In this document: positions 27,661 to 36,059 of the stretch, piece by piece
How the letters are laid out: each line of letters starts with the position of its first letter
How positions within the stretch are numbered: the stretch's first letter is position 1
Assembly (NCBI GenBank): GCA_001604005.1
Contig: LVAM01000010.1
Coordinates: 337,079-401,078 of the forward strand
Origin: Clostridiales bacterium Firm_07
Lineage (GTDB): Bacteria; Bacillota; Clostridia; Oscillospirales; CAG-272
Length of the DNA stretch: 64,000 nucleotides
Reading direction: 5' to 3'
Notes under the pieces: model-generated
The model's database searches: none
The model's input: the letters and a program-made list of their open reading frames with translations, nothing else
What the model was told of the DNA's origin: nothing
Made by a program: the position numbers and the translations under genes

Positions 27661-28796
27661 AAAAGCCCCAAAAACGATATGCGTATGAAGTAGTCCCCGA
27701 GAAAAAAATATCGCTTCAATTGAAAAAGCCCGACGAAGCGGAATTGGTGGATTTTTACGAAAAAGACCGCTTTTCCAGGAACGTGAGCCTGATGAAATTT
27801 TTTTTGATGCCGTTCGTTTTTGTCGCGCTGCTCGGTTTTCCCGCCCCCGGCATTGTCGGTAACTATGTCAATCTTCTCAGCCATTTCGCGGCGCTTGCGT
27901 TTTTCATTTTTTGCGGATTTTTCGTACTTGTGCCGGACGACGCCAAACGTATGCGGAAACTGAAAAGAGCGCTCAAACGGTCCTTGATTTTCTTCCTGAT
28001 TCTGTTTGCGGGTTATTTTGCCGTCAACGTTTTCTATTTGTGGCTGATCGGTTCGCTGAAAAGCCTGCCTGCAATGTGGAGGTTGCGCGCCGTTTTTGAC
28101 TTTTTGGTACTGAACGTGTGGCCGCTCCCGATGGGAAGCAGCATTTGGTTTGTTCAAAGTTTGTTGTATGCCTATCTGATCTTCTTTATTTTGGAAAAAC
28201 TGGAACTCTCCAAGTTTTACACCCCGCTTCTCGTCGTTTTGCTCGTTTTTATGCTGTTCAGCGGCGAATTTGCCAAACTTGCGGGCTTTCCGCATTTCGG
28301 CTATTACTATATCCCCGGCGGAACGCTGACCAAAACCCTCCCCTTTATGCTGATCGGCATGCTGCTCCGCAAAAACATCGCGAAACTCGCGCGCATCCCG
28401 CGCTACGTCTATATGATCACTTTCTTTGCGGGGGCGCTGTGCGCGATCGGCGAGTTTCTCTTGCTACAACGTTTGGGGTTGCTGGTTTACACCCGCAACG
28501 CCATCGGATTTGCCGTGATGGCGCTTTCGGTTTGTTGTTTTGCCATCAGTAAACCCGAAGCGAAAGAAAGCTTTTTGGCGGAACACGGCGGGCACTACGC
28601 GCGCCGCATGTACGTTCTTTGTCAGCCTGTTTTTATGCTGCTCTGGCTGTTTCATTTAAGATTCCGCCCCCTTGTCCTGTCGTCGTTCATCCGATTCGGA
28701 AGCGTGATTTGCTTCCCCATCTGCTTTGGGCTGGCGTTCGTGATCGGATGGGTCAAATTCCGTTTTGATCTCTGGCACGGTAAGAGGAAAAGCTGA
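27645..28796 (+). CDS. Acyltransferase-3-like multi-span membrane protein
   Basis: A 383-residue protein with about ten membrane helices. The segment SIWFVQSLLYAYLIFFIL and the overall helix pattern resemble the acyltransferase-3 family (PF01757), which O-acylates polysaccharides or other exported molecules. The usual N-terminal histidine motif is not obvious, so the call is tentative. The first 45 residues are cytoplasmic and basic. ATG 27645 lies within the ABC gene; a TTG at 27657, overlapping the ABC stop (TTGA) and preceded by AAGGATGG, is an equally good start. The overlap ties it to the exporter. Acylation coupled to export is an inference. Confidence 0.6.
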   Translation: MVEHLKKPQKRYAYEVVPEKKISLQLKKPDEAELVDFYEKDRFSRNVSLMKFFLMPFVFVALLGFPAPGIVGNYVNLLSHFAALAFFIFCGFFVLVPDDAKRMRKLKRALKRSLIFFLILFAGYFAVNVFYLWLIGSLKSLPAMWRLRAVFDFLVLNVWPLPMGSSIWFVQSLLYAYLIFFILEKLELSKFYTPLLVVLLVFMLFSGEFAKLAGFPHFGYYYIPGGTLTKTLPFMLIGMLLRKNIAKLARIPRYVYMITFFAGALCAIGEFLLLQRLGLLVYTRNAIGFAVMALSVCCFAISKPEAKESFLAEHGGHYARRMYVLCQPVFMLLWLFHLRFRPLVLSSFIRFGSVICFPICFGLAFVIGWVKFRFDLWHGKRKS

Positions 28797-28860
28797 AAAA
28801 ATCAAGGAGTTTTCAAAAAGCTTGACGTTCGGCAAACAAGAAAGCTCCGGCTATTAAAGC

Positions 28861-28898
28861 AAACCCCCGCCAAACGCGACGCGTTTGGCGGGGGTTTT
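28861..28898. terminator. Terminator between convergent genes
   Basis: A 17-bp perfect stem (28861-28877 with 28881-28897) with AAAC and GTTTT flanks. Confidence 0.88.
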
Positions 28899-28902
28899 GT
28901 GT

Positions 28903-30579
28903 TTACGGTTCGCTCTGCTCCGCACGGGCGGCGGCAAATGCCTCGGCAAGCCCCGCGCGGATCACTCTGCCCGCGTGATCGTGCGCGAACGGCTCGTGCC
29001 GAAAAGCGTAAAAGGCAATCTGTTGATACGGGTGCAGGAGTGCATTGATCTCGGCGATCCACTCGTCGGCGGCGCGTTCCGCCGCCTCGTGCCACTCCTC
29101 ACCGTATTCTTTTGCCAGATACGCCGCGTCGGGTTCGATGAGCGCGGCGGGTTGATAGCCGCTCTCCTCTTCGTTGAGCAATCCCACGACCACCGCTTCC
29201 TTGACAAGCGGCGATTGCATCAACAGCCGTTCCAATTCTTCGGGCGACACCAACCGCCCGCCTTTTGTCACGATGCAGTTTTGCTTTCTGCCGAGAATGT
29301 GCAGAAAACCGTTTGCGTCGATCTTGCCGACGTCGCCGGTATAATACCAACCGCCCCGCAGGACGCGCGCGGTCTCCTCTTCATCGCCGTAATAGCCGCT
29401 CATCATATTCTCCCCTTGGTAGCGGATCTCACCGCTGCCGTCGGGCTGTTCATTATAAATATCCAGGAGCGTGCGGGGGAAAGGCAATCCCGCCGAGCCG
29501 TCCAAATACCGATCCTCACGGTTCATGGCCGCAAGCCCCGCGCATTCCGTCAAGCCGTAGCCGACAAAAGTCAGCACGCCGAGTTGCCGCAGTCCTTTTT
29601 GTACCGCGGTTTCGGTCTTGCCCGGAACGAGCAATCGGCGCAGACTGCCGCCGAAAACGGCTCGCTGCGGCACAAGCAACCGCTCTTTGAGTTTTTGCCG
29701 CAAAGAGAGCGGCCGCACGGGATCGGTCATCGACAGCACGCGGCGCACCGCCGCCGCGCCGCCGTGCGCGTCGATCTCGCGCCACACTTTGCGATACAGC
29801 GCCTCGGCGATATACGGAATGGTGACCATCGCGCTGGGATGTACCTCGCGCATATCGCGCAAAAGGCGCGATATGCCCCCGCCGAACGCCACCGTTGCGC
29901 CGCGAAAGAGCGGAAAGAGAAGCCCGCAGACAAACTCATAGGTATGGGAGAGCGGCAGATGCGACAAAAAGACGTCTTCCGTGCCGATGCCGCTCGTTTC
30001 CGACATCAGCGTGACGGCGGCAAGCAACGCGCCGTGCGAAAGCATCACGCCTTTGGGCTTTCCGGTGGTGCCGGGAGTATAGAAGATCGCCGCCGTTGCG
30101 GCGGGATCGGTCTCCGTTTCCGCGCCCCGTTCTTTTTCCGCGCCTTCTTCCGCAAGCGAAGCAAAACGGGCAAACGGTATGGATTTTCCCCGCGCGAAAG
30201 CAGGGCAAAATCCTCTTTTGCCCGCGCCGTACAAAATGCCCGTCGCGCCGCACGCCTCGGCAAAAGCGCGCAATGTGGCGCGGTTGGCACCCTCTTCCAC
30301 AGGCACCGGAACGGCACCCGCAAAGGTAAGCGCGAAAAATCCTTTTACCCAGTCCGCGCAGTTGACACCATATAAGAGGACGCGCTCTCCCGCCGCAAAA
30401 CGATCACGGAGCGAAAGAGAAAGATTTTGCACGTCGTTTTTGAGAGCGAGAAAAGAAATATCCTGCCACTTGTCCTCTTTTTTCTCGCGCAAAGCGGTCT
30501 TTTCGCCGTAGCGCTCGGCAAGCAGAGAAAGCATCGTACACAGATCGTGCGCCACGATATTTCCGTCGGTTTGTTTCAT
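28903..30579 (-). CDS. AMP-forming acyl-CoA synthetase-like protein
   Basis: A 558-residue member of the ANL superfamily. The P-loop YTPGTTGKPKGVMLSHG, the A5 motif GYGLTECAG and the A7 motif YYTGDVGKIDANGFLHILGR are intact, so adenylation is plausible. The A10 region, normally P-x-T-x-x-GK-x-x-R, reads PFAHDHAGRVIR: the catalytic lysine is replaced by arginine. The substrate is likely a fatty or carboxylic acid by family, but the residue change could reduce adenylation or alter the role. It is 18 bases downstream of comM on the same strand and converges on the acyltransferase-3-like gene. Confidence 0.82.
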   Translation of the reverse strand: MKQTDGNIVAHDLCTMLSLLAERYGEKTALREKKEDKWQDISFLALKNDVQNLSLSLRDRFAAGERVLLYGVNCADWVKGFFALTFAGAVPVPVEEGANRATLRAFAEACGATGILYGAGKRGFCPAFARGKSIPFARFASLAEEGAEKERGAETETDPAATAAIFYTPGTTGKPKGVMLSHGALLAAVTLMSETSGIGTEDVFLSHLPLSHTYEFVCGLLFPLFRGATVAFGGGISRLLRDMREVHPSAMVTIPYIAEALYRKVWREIDAHGGAAAVRRVLSMTDPVRPLSLRQKLKERLLVPQRAVFGGSLRRLLVPGKTETAVQKGLRQLGVLTFVGYGLTECAGLAAMNREDRYLDGSAGLPFPRTLLDIYNEQPDGSGEIRYQGENMMSGYYGDEEETARVLRGGWYYTGDVGKIDANGFLHILGRKQNCIVTKGGRLVSPEELERLLMQSPLVKEAVVVGLLNEEESGYQPAALIEPDAAYLAKEYGEEWHEAAERAADEWIAEINALLHPYQQIAFYAFRHEPFAHDHAGRVIRAGLAEAFAAARAEQSEP

Positions 30580-30597
30580 TTTTCTCCTCCTTTTCGG

Positions 30598-32142
30598 TTA
30601 TGGATTTCCCCAATATTTGCGGTCAAGGCTCCGCAGTTGGATCGCCTCGCCGATATGCTCCGCGCGAATGATCTCACTGCCGTCCAGATCGGCAATGGTG
30701 CGCGCCACGCGCATCACGCGGTCGTATCCGCGCGCTGAAAGTCCCAGCCGCTCATAAGCGCCGCGGAGCACCGCTTTTGCCGTCTCGTCCGCCGTACAAT
30801 AGCGGCGAATGCGCGCGGCGTCGAGTTGCGCGTTGCAGAAAATGTTCTTCTCCTCCGCCATACGCGCGGCGGCAAAAGCGCGGGCACGGCAGACGCGCTC
30901 CCGCACTTGCGCCGAACTCTCTCCGGTCGATTTGCCGGAGGCAAGTTCATCATAGGAAATGGAAGGCAGTTCCACTTCAATGTCGATGCGGTCAAGCAAC
31001 GGTCCGCTGATGCGCGAAACGTAGCGGTGCACGTCCGCGGGCGAGCAGGTACATTTTTTGGTGGGGTGCCCGAAATAGCCGCACCGACAGGGGTTCATCG
31101 CCCCCACCAACATAAACGAACAGGGAAACGTTACGCGCCCCGTGGCGCGGGTGATGGTCACCGAGCGATCCTCGATCGGTTGCCGGAGCGAATCGGTCAC
31201 GGTTTTCGGAAACTCGGGCAGTTCGTCGAGAAACAGCACGCCGTTGTGCGCAAGCGACACCTCGCCGGGGGTGGGGTTTGCACCGCCGCCGACGAGACTG
31301 ACCGCCGACATCGTGTGATGCGGGGAGCGGAATGGGCGGGTGGAAAGAAGCGACACGCCGGGCGGCAACGTGCCCGCCACCGAATGGACTTTGGTGGTTT
31401 CGATCGCTTCTCTGAAAGACAGCGGCGGCAAAATGGAAGGCAGCCGCTTGGCAAGCATGGATTTTCCCGTGCCGGGAGGACCGATCAACAAAATGTTGTG
31501 TCCGCCCGCCGCGGCGATCTCCATCGCGCGTTTGGCGAGCACCTGCCCGCGCACGTCGGCAAAATCCGGCATTCCGGGCGCTATACACGAAAGGTCTATC
31601 TCTTCGCACACGTAGGGCGCTATCGCCTCCACGCCGTTCAAGTGCCGAACCAACTGCCGCATATCGGCGGGAGCATAAACCGTCAGCCCCTGCACCGCCG
31701 CCGCTTCCGCGGCGTTCTCGTGCGGCACGAAGATCTCGGTGATGCCCGCGTCGCGCGCGGCGACGGCCATCGAAAGCACGCCCCGCACCGGACGGATCTG
31801 TCCCGTCAGCGAAAGTTCGCCCAAAAGGCATTTGCGGGAGAGGTCGACCGCCTCTTTGATCGCGCCGGTACAGCGCAATATCCCCGCAAGAATCGCCACG
31901 TCAAACGCCGAGCCCTCTTTTTTGCGGTCCGCAGGCGCGAGATTGACGGTAAAAGACAGCGCGGGAAAGGCAAATCCGCTGTTTCGGGAAGCGGTCTGCA
32001 CCCGCTCTTTTGCCTCTTTGACGGCGAGATCGGGGAGCCCCACGATCTCAAAACCCGCCATTCGCTCACGCGCGTCGCATTCCACGCTCACCAAAAAGCC
32101 GTCGATCCCGCATACGCCCGCCGCCGTTGCCACAGATAGCAT
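30598..32142 (-). CDS. comM: YifB/ComM-family AAA+ ATPase (Mg-chelatase-like)
   Basis: A 514-residue protein with the N-terminal Lon-like ChlI domain (GIDGFLVSVECDARERMAGFEIVGLPDLAVKEAKERV) and an AAA+ module: Walker A IGPPGTGKSMLAKRLP, Walker B LFLDELPEF, and the zinc-like CRCGYFGHPTKKCTC insert. ComM of naturally competent bacteria is a hexameric helicase promoting branch migration of imported DNA. No other competence gene is nearby. Full length for the family. Confidence 0.93.
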   Translation of the reverse strand: MLSVATAAGVCGIDGFLVSVECDARERMAGFEIVGLPDLAVKEAKERVQTASRNSGFAFPALSFTVNLAPADRKKEGSAFDVAILAGILRCTGAIKEAVDLSRKCLLGELSLTGQIRPVRGVLSMAVAARDAGITEIFVPHENAAEAAAVQGLTVYAPADMRQLVRHLNGVEAIAPYVCEEIDLSCIAPGMPDFADVRGQVLAKRAMEIAAAGGHNILLIGPPGTGKSMLAKRLPSILPPLSFREAIETTKVHSVAGTLPPGVSLLSTRPFRSPHHTMSAVSLVGGGANPTPGEVSLAHNGVLFLDELPEFPKTVTDSLRQPIEDRSVTITRATGRVTFPCSFMLVGAMNPCRCGYFGHPTKKCTCSPADVHRYVSRISGPLLDRIDIEVELPSISYDELASGKSTGESSAQVRERVCRARAFAAARMAEEKNIFCNAQLDAARIRRYCTADETAKAVLRGAYERLGLSARGYDRVMRVARTIADLDGSEIIRAEHIGEAIQLRSLDRKYWGNP

Positions 32143-32167
32143 TGTCCTTCTCCTCTCGCCTTATTGC

Positions 32168-32206
32168 AAAGAGGCTGCCGCAAATCCTGCGGCAGCCTTT
32201 TCTCCC
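32168..32206 (-). terminator. Hairpin at the end of the Wzz / kinase operon
   Basis: GGCTGCCGCA and TGCGGCAGCC form a perfect stem; the T run on the minus strand is short (CTCTTT), so termination may be moderate. Confidence 0.65.
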
Positions 32207-32215
32207 CCATGGGGA

Positions 32216-33130
32216 TCATTTTGCATACAAATTCTGCTGATATACGCCGCGCGCATACAGTTGACGGAACGATTCTTCCACGCTTGCTTTGTCCGCCTGA
32301 TAGGTGACGCCGAACCAGCGGTCGTGCGTCGGGATCACGCGCACCGTGGCGCTCCCGTCCCGGATCATACCGTCCACCACGGAGGGCAGGAGATATTCCG
32401 CTTTCACGTCACCCGCGGGGATCTTGTCGAGAAACGCGGGGAAGCCCACGGCAAGAACGTCGAGAAAATCGGGCGTCAATGCCCACATATTCATCGAAAC
32501 GATCACGTTGCCGTCGATCGGCGTGCGCACGCCGTCTTTTTCCACCGCCGCGCCGTATTTTTCGTCGGGCACAAGCCCGCCGGTCTCCACCACGCGGTCA
32601 AGGAAACCCGCCGCGCTCACGGAGCACACGCCGCGCGTGACGGCGCCGTTTTCACTGAGCGTATTTTTCAAAATGAAGCCCGGCATACAAAACTCTCCCG
32701 GTTTGCCTCCGTTTTGCGTGAGAAAATCGTGCGCGATGCGAAAGCCCTCTTTGCCGTAATAATCGTCGGCGTTGATAACGAGAAACGGCTCTTTCACGAT
32801 CCCGCGGCAGGAGAGCAGCGCCTGACCGGTGCCCCAGGGCTTTTTACGGTCGGGAGGGCAGGTATATCCGGCGGGCAGATCCTCTTTTTCCTGAAAAGCA
32901 TACGCCACGGGGCAGATCTTTTCAATGCGCTCGCCGATGATCTCTCGGAAATCTTTTTCGAGATCGTGCCGAATGATGAATACCACGCGGTCAAAGCCCG
33001 CTTCCAGCGCGTCGTGGATCGAATAATCCATAATGATCTCGCCGTTCGGTCCCACGGGAGCCAACTGTTTGATGCCCGCGCCGAAACGCGAACCGATGCC
33101 TGCCGCCATAATCACAAGACTTGTTTTCAT
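32216..33130 (-). CDS. Sugar-phosphate nucleotidyltransferase-like protein
   Basis: A 304-residue protein opening with MAAGIGSRFGAGIKQLAPVG, the nucleotide-binding loop of NTP transferases (RmlA/GalU/GlmU type) with the activating lysine, and containing a metal-site-like VINADDYYG. The NTP and sugar cannot be deduced. It lies last in an operon with a chain-length regulator and a tyrosine kinase, overlapping the kinase by 4 bases. This suggests a precursor for a surface polysaccharide, yet no glycosyltransferase, flippase or polymerase is nearby. Confidence 0.82.
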   Translation of the reverse strand: MKTSLVIMAAGIGSRFGAGIKQLAPVGPNGEIIMDYSIHDALEAGFDRVVFIIRHDLEKDFREIIGERIEKICPVAYAFQEKEDLPAGYTCPPDRKKPWGTGQALLSCRGIVKEPFLVINADDYYGKEGFRIAHDFLTQNGGKPGEFCMPGFILKNTLSENGAVTRGVCSVSAAGFLDRVVETGGLVPDEKYGAAVEKDGVRTPIDGNVIVSMNMWALTPDFLDVLAVGFPAFLDKIPAGDVKAEYLLPSVVDGMIRDGSATVRVIPTHDRWFGVTYQADKASVEESFRQLYARGVYQQNLYAK

Positions 33131-33876
33131 TGTTGTCTGTCTCCTTTTTTTAGTTTTTCTCCGTAGCCGTAACCATAGTCTTTATTGGCATAATAAGAGC
33201 CTTTTTTGACGTCGATATCGTTGAGGATCACGCCGTACAGCCGCGCGCCGGTCGTTTCCAGCATTTCTTTTGCCTGCGCCACCTCGCGCATATCGCACAC
33301 GCCGGAACGCACGATGAGATAACAGCCCGTCAGGAGCGGGGAAAGCGCGGCGGCATCCGCCGCTTGGCAAATGGGGGGCAGATCGATGAAAACGTAATCA
33401 AATTCGGCGCTGAGTTTTTCGATCAGTTCCCGCATTCTGGCGGAAGCAAGCAGTTCCGCGGGGTTGGGAGGCGTCTGTCCGCTCGGCAGAAGCGTCAACC
33501 CGTTGCAAGTGACAAGGCATTCTTTCGGGTCTTTCGCGATGCCGACGAGATATTCCGCAAGCCCCTTTTGCCCTTTTTTCATCACGTCCGCAAAAATCAT
33601 CGCCTGCGCGGGGCGGCGCATGTCGGCGTCGATGAGCAGTATCTTTTTTTCCAACATTGAAAAAGAGACGGAAAGGTTGGCGGTAAGGAGGCTTTTTCCC
33701 TCACAGGCGTTGGCGGAGGTAAATCCGAAAACGCGCTTGCCATCTTCGGCGCTGGCATAGGCGATGTTGGCGCGCATCGTGCGGAAAGCTTCCTGCACGG
33801 CAAAGGGCGTATGCTCGTCCAATCGTTTGCCGACGTAATTGCGTTCGTTTGCCAAAAGTTTTTTCTTCATTCTCAT
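33127..33876 (-). CDS. CpsD/CapB-type bacterial tyrosine kinase
   Basis: A 249-residue BY-kinase. Walker A is the variant SANACEGKSLLTANL, Walker A' ILLIDADMRRP, and Walker B YVFIDLPP. The C-terminus has a tyrosine cluster (GSYYANKDYGYGYGE), the usual autophosphorylation site. Its activator would be the adjacent Wzz-like protein, whose stop overlaps this start (ATGA). GGAGGT precedes ATG 33876. Such pairs control polysaccharide chain length and export, and sometimes other membrane processes. Confidence 0.92.
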   Translation of the reverse strand: MRMKKKLLANERNYVGKRLDEHTPFAVQEAFRTMRANIAYASAEDGKRVFGFTSANACEGKSLLTANLSVSFSMLEKKILLIDADMRRPAQAMIFADVMKKGQKGLAEYLVGIAKDPKECLVTCNGLTLLPSGQTPPNPAELLASARMRELIEKLSAEFDYVFIDLPPICQAADAAALSPLLTGCYLIVRSGVCDMREVAQAKEMLETTGARLYGVILNDIDVKKGSYYANKDYGYGYGEKLKKGDRQQ

Positions 33877-34610
33877 TGCTCTTTACCTCCCGTGCGGTCG
33901 CCGTGCATTCCGCTCCAATGCGGCACGCGTCCGACGACGGGACAATCCGGCAGAACGCGCGCAAGGTCTTCTTCGTTCCGTACGATCGAACCGAAAAAGG
34001 AGACCGCGAGAAACGCGACGTACGAAAGGAACCAGCCCGCAAGCATACCGATCACCGTAAGCAGTTTATAGCGCGGCGCGCTTTGTTTCGCTTCCGCGGC
34101 GTGAGAAAGCACCGCCACGGCGGTAAAGCCTTCCTCCGCCTCCGCAAACGCCAGATCGGTCACCACGCGCGGCAGCACCTTTTCGATCGCTCCCGCCGCT
34201 TTGGCGGAAAACTCTTTGTCGCGTGAAGTCACGGTGAGATAAAACGCGGCGCTGCGTTTGCTGACCTCGACCGACAGCATTTTTTGCAATGCGCGCGGAG
34301 AACAGTCCAAATTTCCCTCTCGGATCGCTTCTTCAAGCAACTTGTCGCTTTGCAACACGACGTCGGCAAAATCGATCGCCATCGTCTGCGCGGCGGCGGC
34401 TTGCGAGGAGTTGATGCCGTATCGATCGATCAGTTCCTGCGATTGCAGATTGCGTACATAATACCCGGACGTGGCGGAATATTCTTTCGGGACCACGCAG
34501 GTGATGCCGAAGGTGAGCGCCCCGCAAAGGAGCCCCGCCAAAAGGATCGGCAAAAGGCGTGCTTTCAAAACCCCCAAAAGATCCGAAAGCGACAAAAATT
34601 CGTGCTTCAT
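33873..34610 (-). CDS. Wzz/CapA-type chain-length regulator, kinase activator
   Basis: A 245-residue protein with two membrane helices (about 17-37 and 185-207) enclosing an extracytoplasmic helical domain, the arrangement of Wzz-type adaptors. The C-terminal cytoplasmic stretch after the second helix (RNEEDLARVLPDCPVVGRVP) is the part that activates the kinase in other systems. ATG 34610 (MKHEFLSLSDLL) is chosen; GGAG lies 12 bases away, somewhat far. Its promoter is at 34657-34685. Confidence 0.85.
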   Translation of the reverse strand: MKHEFLSLSDLLGVLKARLLPILLAGLLCGALTFGITCVVPKEYSATSGYYVRNLQSQELIDRYGINSSQAAAAQTMAIDFADVVLQSDKLLEEAIREGNLDCSPRALQKMLSVEVSKRSAAFYLTVTSRDKEFSAKAAGAIEKVLPRVVTDLAFAEAEEGFTAVAVLSHAAEAKQSAPRYKLLTVIGMLAGWFLSYVAFLAVSFFGSIVRNEEDLARVLPDCPVVGRVPHWSGMHGDRTGGKEQ

Positions 34611-34656
34611 TCTCGGTTTTTTCTCCTTAAAGCGTTGGATTGTATCAAACATACTT

Positions 34657-34685
34657 ATTTTATCACGCGGGCGCGCAAAAGTCAA
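34657..34685 (-). promoter_or_regulatory. Promoter of the Wzz / kinase / nucleotidyltransferase operon
   Basis: Minus-strand TTGACT (34685-34680) and TAAAAT (34662-34657), 17-base spacer. Confidence 0.82.
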
Positions 34686-34724
34686 GTGTCGCGCACTTTT
34701 TCGCGCGCAACTTGCGCGCGCGGC

Positions 34725-34753
34725 TTGACAAACCCCCAAAAAGGAAGTAAAAT
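34725..34753 (+). promoter_or_regulatory. Promoter of the deacetylase-like gene
   Basis: TTGACA (34725-34730) and TAAAAT (34748-34753), 17-base spacer. It is back-to-back with the kinase-operon promoter, with 39 bases between the two -35 boxes. Confidence 0.85.
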
Positions 34754-34868
34754 AAAACTGTCTCGGACGCTTCGTCCGTTTTCGGTAAAAACGCGTGATC
34801 GTGCGAACCTTTGACCGATCCCGCAAAGCAATGAAATGCCAATTTATACGACAAGGAGTCTACTGTTT

Positions 34869-35999
34869 ATGAGCGAGAAACTGTCTTTTTTGTTCCCGAT
34901 AGACGGGGATTGCGTGGATTGTCGTGACGGAGAAGTGAAAAACGGCACGCTTTTTCTTCGTGTCCGCCTGTTTGCTCCCGCCGGACACCGCGTTACGGTG
35001 TGCGGAGAAACGGCGACGGAAACGGATGGCGAATACCGCGTCACCATTCCCGTAACGGCGGCGAAAACCGTGCTGACGGCAAGCGACGCGGAGAACGGCG
35101 AGGAAACGAGCGTAACGGTGTTTTATCTCCACCGCGGCGAAAAGCATTTCCGCATTTCCTCGGACGACAACATTCTGTTTTTGGCAAACATAGCGGCGCA
35201 CCCCGAATATCGTTCGATCTTTGAGGATCCGTATCTCGCCGTCTACAAAGAGGCGCACGACCGCTACGGCGCGAAAGTGCATCTCAATTTGTTTTATTCT
35301 TTCACAGAAGAGGAAGCAGCGCGCTTCTCCACCCCTCGCCCCTATTTCGATCTTTCGATGATGCCAGACCGCTTCCGCGCGGAATGGGAAGCAAACGCGG
35401 ACTGGCTGCACCTTTCCTTCCACGCCGCGCGCGAATTTCCCGACAAGCCCTACATCGCGGCGGGAAAAGAACAGATCACGCGGGACTGCCTTGCCGTGCA
35501 CAAAGAGATCCTGCGCTTTGCGGGAGAGAAGACGCTGGCAAACGTGATGACCGTGCACTGGGGCGAAGCCACGCGCGAGGGCGTGCGGGCGCTTCGGGAC
35601 GTCGGCTATCGCGCGTTGGCGGGATATTTTGAATATCAAAACGGCAACCCGCTGGTGGCATACTACACCAAAGCGCCGCTTCTTGACCACATCGGAGAAC
35701 GCGATTTCTTTGTCGACACCACGATCCCGATGCTCTTCGGCAGGATCGATCTGGTTCTCAATTCGCGCACGATGGAAGATCGTATGGCGCGTTTTGCCGA
35801 GATCCTTGCTCACCCGCACAAGAGCAATTTCGTCTCTCTGATGATCCACGAGCAGTATTTTTATTCGGATTACCGGCTATATCTGCCCGATTTCAAGGAG
35901 CGGGTGCTGGAACCCTGCCGCGTGCTTGCCGAAAACGGTTACACGGGTATGTTTATGGGCGAAGTTGCCGCAAACTTACCGGAAGAATTTAGATCTTGA
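34869..35999 (+). CDS. Polysaccharide-deacetylase-like protein
   Basis: A 376-residue protein without a signal peptide. Residues about 5-90 look like a beta-sandwich (alternating short strands). Residues 95-376 contain FRISSDDNILFLANIAAHPE, LHLSFHAAREFPDKPY and VMTVHWGEATREGVRAL, reminiscent of carbohydrate-deacetylase-like proteins in Clostridia with Asp-Asp and His-x-x-x-His-type metal ligands. The assignment is from pattern memory. ATG 34869 has AAGGAG 10 bases upstream. It is divergent from the Wzz operon and 60 bases before plsY, so a surface-glycan role is plausible but unproven. Confidence 0.55.
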   Translation: MSEKLSFLFPIDGDCVDCRDGEVKNGTLFLRVRLFAPAGHRVTVCGETATETDGEYRVTIPVTAAKTVLTASDAENGEETSVTVFYLHRGEKHFRISSDDNILFLANIAAHPEYRSIFEDPYLAVYKEAHDRYGAKVHLNLFYSFTEEEAARFSTPRPYFDLSMMPDRFRAEWEANADWLHLSFHAAREFPDKPYIAAGKEQITRDCLAVHKEILRFAGEKTLANVMTVHWGEATREGVRALRDVGYRALAGYFEYQNGNPLVAYYTKAPLLDHIGERDFFVDTTIPMLFGRIDLVLNSRTMEDRMARFAEILAHPHKSNFVSLMIHEQYFYSDYRLYLPDFKERVLEPCRVLAENGYTGMFMGEVAANLPEEFRS

Positions 36000-36059
36000 C
36001 CGTTTTTCCCGTCACGTTACGGGACTTTCCGAAAAATTCCCACCGAAGGGGGCGTAAGA

